64,000 nucleotides of DNA, from positions 45,022-109,021 of the forward strand of contig JAKOSN010000221.1 of the NCBI GenBank assembly GCA_029777335.1, given 5' to 3'. Below are positions 62,132 to 64,000 of the stretch, one piece after another. How positions within the stretch are numbered: the first letter of the stretch is position 1; each line of letters begins with the position of its first letter. The stretch comes from Planctomycetota bacterium. GTDB lineage: Bacteria > Planctomycetota > Planctomycetia > Gemmatales > Gemmataceae. A program made the translations under genes and the position numbers. The notes under the pieces are model-generated. The model was given only the letters and a program-made list of their open reading frames with translations, made no database searches and was not told the origin of the DNA.

Positions 62132-62875
62132 CTACTCGGCGGAGTCGCTGAGTTGCTCGGGGCGGGCAATCAGTTCGCCTACCCGTTCCAGCAATCGGCG
62201 CAGATCGTACCTCGCCAGGGGATGCTCGGGGCGGAGTGCCTTTTCGGTCAGGTACACGTGAGCTTCCATGAGACAATCACGCGTGTCGCAGCGGGCTCCG
62301 GCGGGATCGGGAAGCTGGTGTATCTCCCCCAGCAGGGCTTGCACACGGGGGTGATCGGCAAGCGCCGGTGGAACGAGGGGCAGTCCCGAGGGCGAACGAT
62401 TCATGAGGCGCGCCGATACCAGGCTGCCAGAGCGACTGCGCTCCCCGCTGGGAAAGTAGACGTTCTCGAAGCGTTTGGCGATCGTGGGATCGTGGCGAGC
62501 TGCTTCCTGCAGATCCTCGCGCAGGCGGAGTACCTTGATCAGGATCTCGTTGATTCGGCGCCCCAGTTCGCGCAGCGGACGAAAAGCACGACTCAGTTCC
62601 CCGGCCGCCTGGTGATCGGTGCGCGCGACGATGCGAAGGGCCTCAGCCATCGCCTCACTCTGGTTGGTGATACCGGCGCTGGCATCGAGCAGGCTTCCCA
62701 GGTGCTCGGGAACGTTCCCCTTACTGTCCACGATGCCGCCTCCCTGGACCTCGAAGAGAACGCTTTCGGCGGTGCCGCGCAGGACCCCATGCCCCTTTCC
62801 GGCCAGCACGTTACTCAGGGCAACGACTGAGGCAGCCAGCCCCTGAGGAATCGGTTTTGCGCCGGTGGCAGCCAT
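62132..62875 (-). CDS. Unknown protein of the T6SS operon
   Basis: A 247-residue soluble protein I do not recognise. The N-terminal half contains SVVALSNVLAGKGHGVLRGTAESVLFEVQGGGIVD and a helical EALRIVARTDHQAAGELSRAF block; the C-terminal half is helical and Pro-rich (LPLVPPALADHPRVQALLGE), with DCLMEAHVYLTEKALRPEHPLARYDLRRLLERV near the end. No signal peptide or transmembrane helix. It lies between impE and the methyltransferase with gaps of 13 and 22 bases, so it is a structural, accessory or effector-related T6SS protein. The start could be upstream (an alternative Met at 62920 overlaps impE). Confidence 0.68.
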   Translation of the reverse strand: MAATGAKPIPQGLAASVVALSNVLAGKGHGVLRGTAESVLFEVQGGGIVDSKGNVPEHLGSLLDASAGITNQSEAMAEALRIVARTDHQAAGELSRAFRPLRELGRRINEILIKVLRLREDLQEAARHDPTIAKRFENVYFPSGERSRSGSLVSARLMNRSPSGLPLVPPALADHPRVQALLGEIHQLPDPAGARCDTRDCLMEAHVYLTEKALRPEHPLARYDLRRLLERVGELIARPEQLSDSAE

Positions 62876-62888
62876 GATCGTCTCGTGT

Positions 62889-63674
62889 TCAGGTGGACAG
62901 GGCGAGTTCGCGCCAGTCAAGGAGGGAGTGATCTTCGGTATCGAAGATGTACAGATGGAGCCCCTGACCGAGCACTGCTCCTCCCGTCAGGGTCTTCCAG
63001 TCAGTCACGCGCCCCAGCTTGATGTGGTTGTCAGCGGACTGGTGCGAGCCCGGATAGAGAGCGGGAAGAAACACCTCGCCAGCAGTGGTCGCAAGTTCCA
63101 GATGCGCAGGGATCCAGAGCGTATCGCGTGCCGCCTTCGGTTCGCCGACACGCACGGCGGTTATCTGTTCGAGCGGAACCCAGCAGTAGAGTCCGCGAGC
63201 CATCACTTCCAGCACGGTGCCAAAAAGATCATCGCAATCGCGCATCGACTCGAAGGCAGTCCCATTGAGCTTGCCAGCAACCGGTCGGGCATTGGCGTTG
63301 GCCTGGGTGAGGGCTGCACTGGCATCTTCCGGGCGGCCTTCGCGCAGATGAAGGAGCGCCTCCAGTCGCAACCGCACGTGCTCGGGCGGCGGCTGAAAGA
63401 AATGAGGGACCGCCCCCTGATCGAGCACTTCGCGTCGTTTCTGCTCCGCGTCCAGCAACTGGCGATAGGTTTGATAGCCGGCCGCTGTTTCGGGATCGCT
63501 GGAAGAGAGGGCATCGATCTGTTTGCGCGCCCGGTCGAGATCGCCCGCGTAGGCGAGCATTTCAAAGAGGAATAACCGCCCGGCGGCATCTCCCGGGTTG
63601 TTGCGCACCTCCTGGATCTGGGCATCGATCGCCTCTTGCAAACGACAGGATCTCAAGAGTTCCGCGGCGGTCAT
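62889..63674 (-). CDS. tagJ: Type VI secretion accessory protein ImpE/TagJ
   Basis: A 261-residue protein. The N-terminal TPR-like half (RLQEAIDAQIQEVRNNPGDAAGRLFLFEMLAYAGDLDRARKQID) and the C-terminal beta domain (LNGTAFESMRDCDDLFGTVLEVMARGLYCWVPLEQI) are the ImpE pattern. TagJ binds the sheath protein TssB and helps ClpV recruitment in some systems. A longer frame adds 13 residues; the chosen Met MTAAELLRS begins the family. A hairpin separates it from hcp upstream. Confidence 0.9.
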   Translation of the reverse strand: MTAAELLRSCRLQEAIDAQIQEVRNNPGDAAGRLFLFEMLAYAGDLDRARKQIDALSSSDPETAAGYQTYRQLLDAEQKRREVLDQGAVPHFFQPPPEHVRLRLEALLHLREGRPEDASAALTQANANARPVAGKLNGTAFESMRDCDDLFGTVLEVMARGLYCWVPLEQITAVRVGEPKAARDTLWIPAHLELATTAGEVFLPALYPGSHQSADNHIKLGRVTDWKTLTGGAVLGQGLHLYIFDTEDHSLLDWRELALST

Positions 63675-63733
63675 GGCCAGGTTCTCCAGGCAAGGGGGGA
63701 AACTCTCACGCAAGCAAAAACAGAGCGGGCGCA

Positions 63734-63763
63734 GAAGCGACCTGGGCTTCCCCAGGTCGCTTC
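63734..63763 (-). terminator. Strong hairpin between hcp and the rest of the T6SS operon
   Basis: A perfect 13-bp stem (arms 63734-63746 and 63751-63763, core GCGACCTGGG) with a 4-base loop lies 35 bases after the hcp stop. On the minus strand a T5 run follows about 15 bases later. It would allow hcp to be made in excess over the downstream genes, by partial termination or 3'-end protection. Confidence 0.65.
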
Positions 63764-63798
63764 CACTCCCATGGGATGGATCCAGTCAGGAAATGCTC

Positions 63799-64000
63799 CT
63801 AGACGGCACAACCCTTCTTGACATCGAAGCCGGCAGGGATCGGGCCTCCGAGGGTGCCATCGGGCTTTTGCGGTTTGTAGACAAACTCGATCTTGGAAAA
63901 GTTGAGCGAGATCTGATCGGTGGGGATGATGCCACTGCTCTCGCTCCCCCCGGTCTGATACGAGGAGACCAGCAGATCGCTCATCTTGATCTGCAAGAAC
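63799..64000 (-). CDS. hcp: Type VI secretion tube protein Hcp, 3' part only
   Basis: The last about 66 residues of Hcp, cut by the window edge. Visible sequence includes QIKMSDLLVSSYQTGGSESS, then IPTDQISLNFSKIEFVYKPQ and GGPIPAGFDVKKG, the usual C-terminus of the hexameric tube protein. It is the first gene in the visible part of the minus operon. The start codon and the sheath genes tssB and tssC are likely beyond the edge. Confidence 0.9.
   Translation of the reverse strand, partial: FLQIKMSDLLVSSYQTGGSESSGIIPTDQISLNFSKIEFVYKPQKPDGTLGGPIPAGFDVKKGCAV

Overview
The window is high-GC bacterial DNA that looks planctomycetal, most likely Gemmataceae-like. The evidence is the protein families present: a DUF1549/DUF1553 protein with a CxxCH haem site, paired with a Tat-exported DUF1501 protein; a DUF1559 protein; an ECF sigma factor fused to WD40 repeats; a TIGR02996-type repeat-companion protein; an HTTM membrane protein with a membrane partner; and short N-terminal zinc ribbons of the CxCGK...CPxCG type. 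No rRNA, tRNA, CRISPR array, transposase or phage gene was found. The window reads as ordinary chromosome, packed with short operons on both strands.

Layout. 1-2764: the 3' part, or all, of a tubulin-like GTPase gene. 2776-4646: a two-gene minus operon that looks like 2-aminomuconate semialdehyde dehydrogenase plus a RidA-type aminomuconate deaminase. 4724-7188: two divergent exported proteins. 7296-9143: queA and a degenerate GH2-like gene. 9213-13607: signalling genes (sigma-WD40 fusion, small ECF-type sigma, Ser/Thr kinase with DUF4384). 13653-17349, minus: holA and the HTTM pair. 17734-21165: a DUF1559 hybrid behind a promoter-overlapping palindrome, and an EF-hand protein. 21194-23850, minus: quinone oxidoreductase, ornithine-cyclodeaminase-like enzyme and a small membrane protein. 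24096-27453: a tyrosine-catabolism cluster (haem-oxygenase-like diiron-type protein, HPPD, homogentisate dioxygenase). 27680-29302: zinc-ribbon membrane protein and HEAT protein. 29392-29970: an HTH-receiver protein, preceded by an 865-base gene-free stretch rich in small hairpins. 30836-37285: GNAT, ceramidase-like protein, CzcD-type exporter, STAS-like and ABM proteins, then hemB, an aminotransferase and an isochorismatase-type hydrolase. 37675-44584: FHA protein and the DUF1549/DUF1501/ThuA group. 44770-54290: a stand-alone nuoM, a radical SAM protein, System II cytochrome c biogenesis (resB, ccsA), Nudix and TIGR02996 proteins.

54301-64000 (minus strand) is most of a type VI secretion operon, read in the order hcp (cut by the window edge), impE/tagJ, an unknown gene, a SAM methyltransferase with a methyltransferase-regulatory domain, tssE, tssF, tssG and tssH/clpV. 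Gene spacing from impE to tssG runs from 25 bases down to a 4-base overlap, so the unknown gene and the methyltransferase are almost certainly expressed with the secretion machine. A perfect 13-bp hairpin separates hcp from the rest. This is the most distinctive system in the window.

Several gene ends carry strong GC-rich inverted repeats without a clear T-tract. These were found by eye, so their role as terminators is inference. Start codons were chosen from Shine-Dalgarno spacing, signal peptides and family alignment remembered from general knowledge; no database search was possible.
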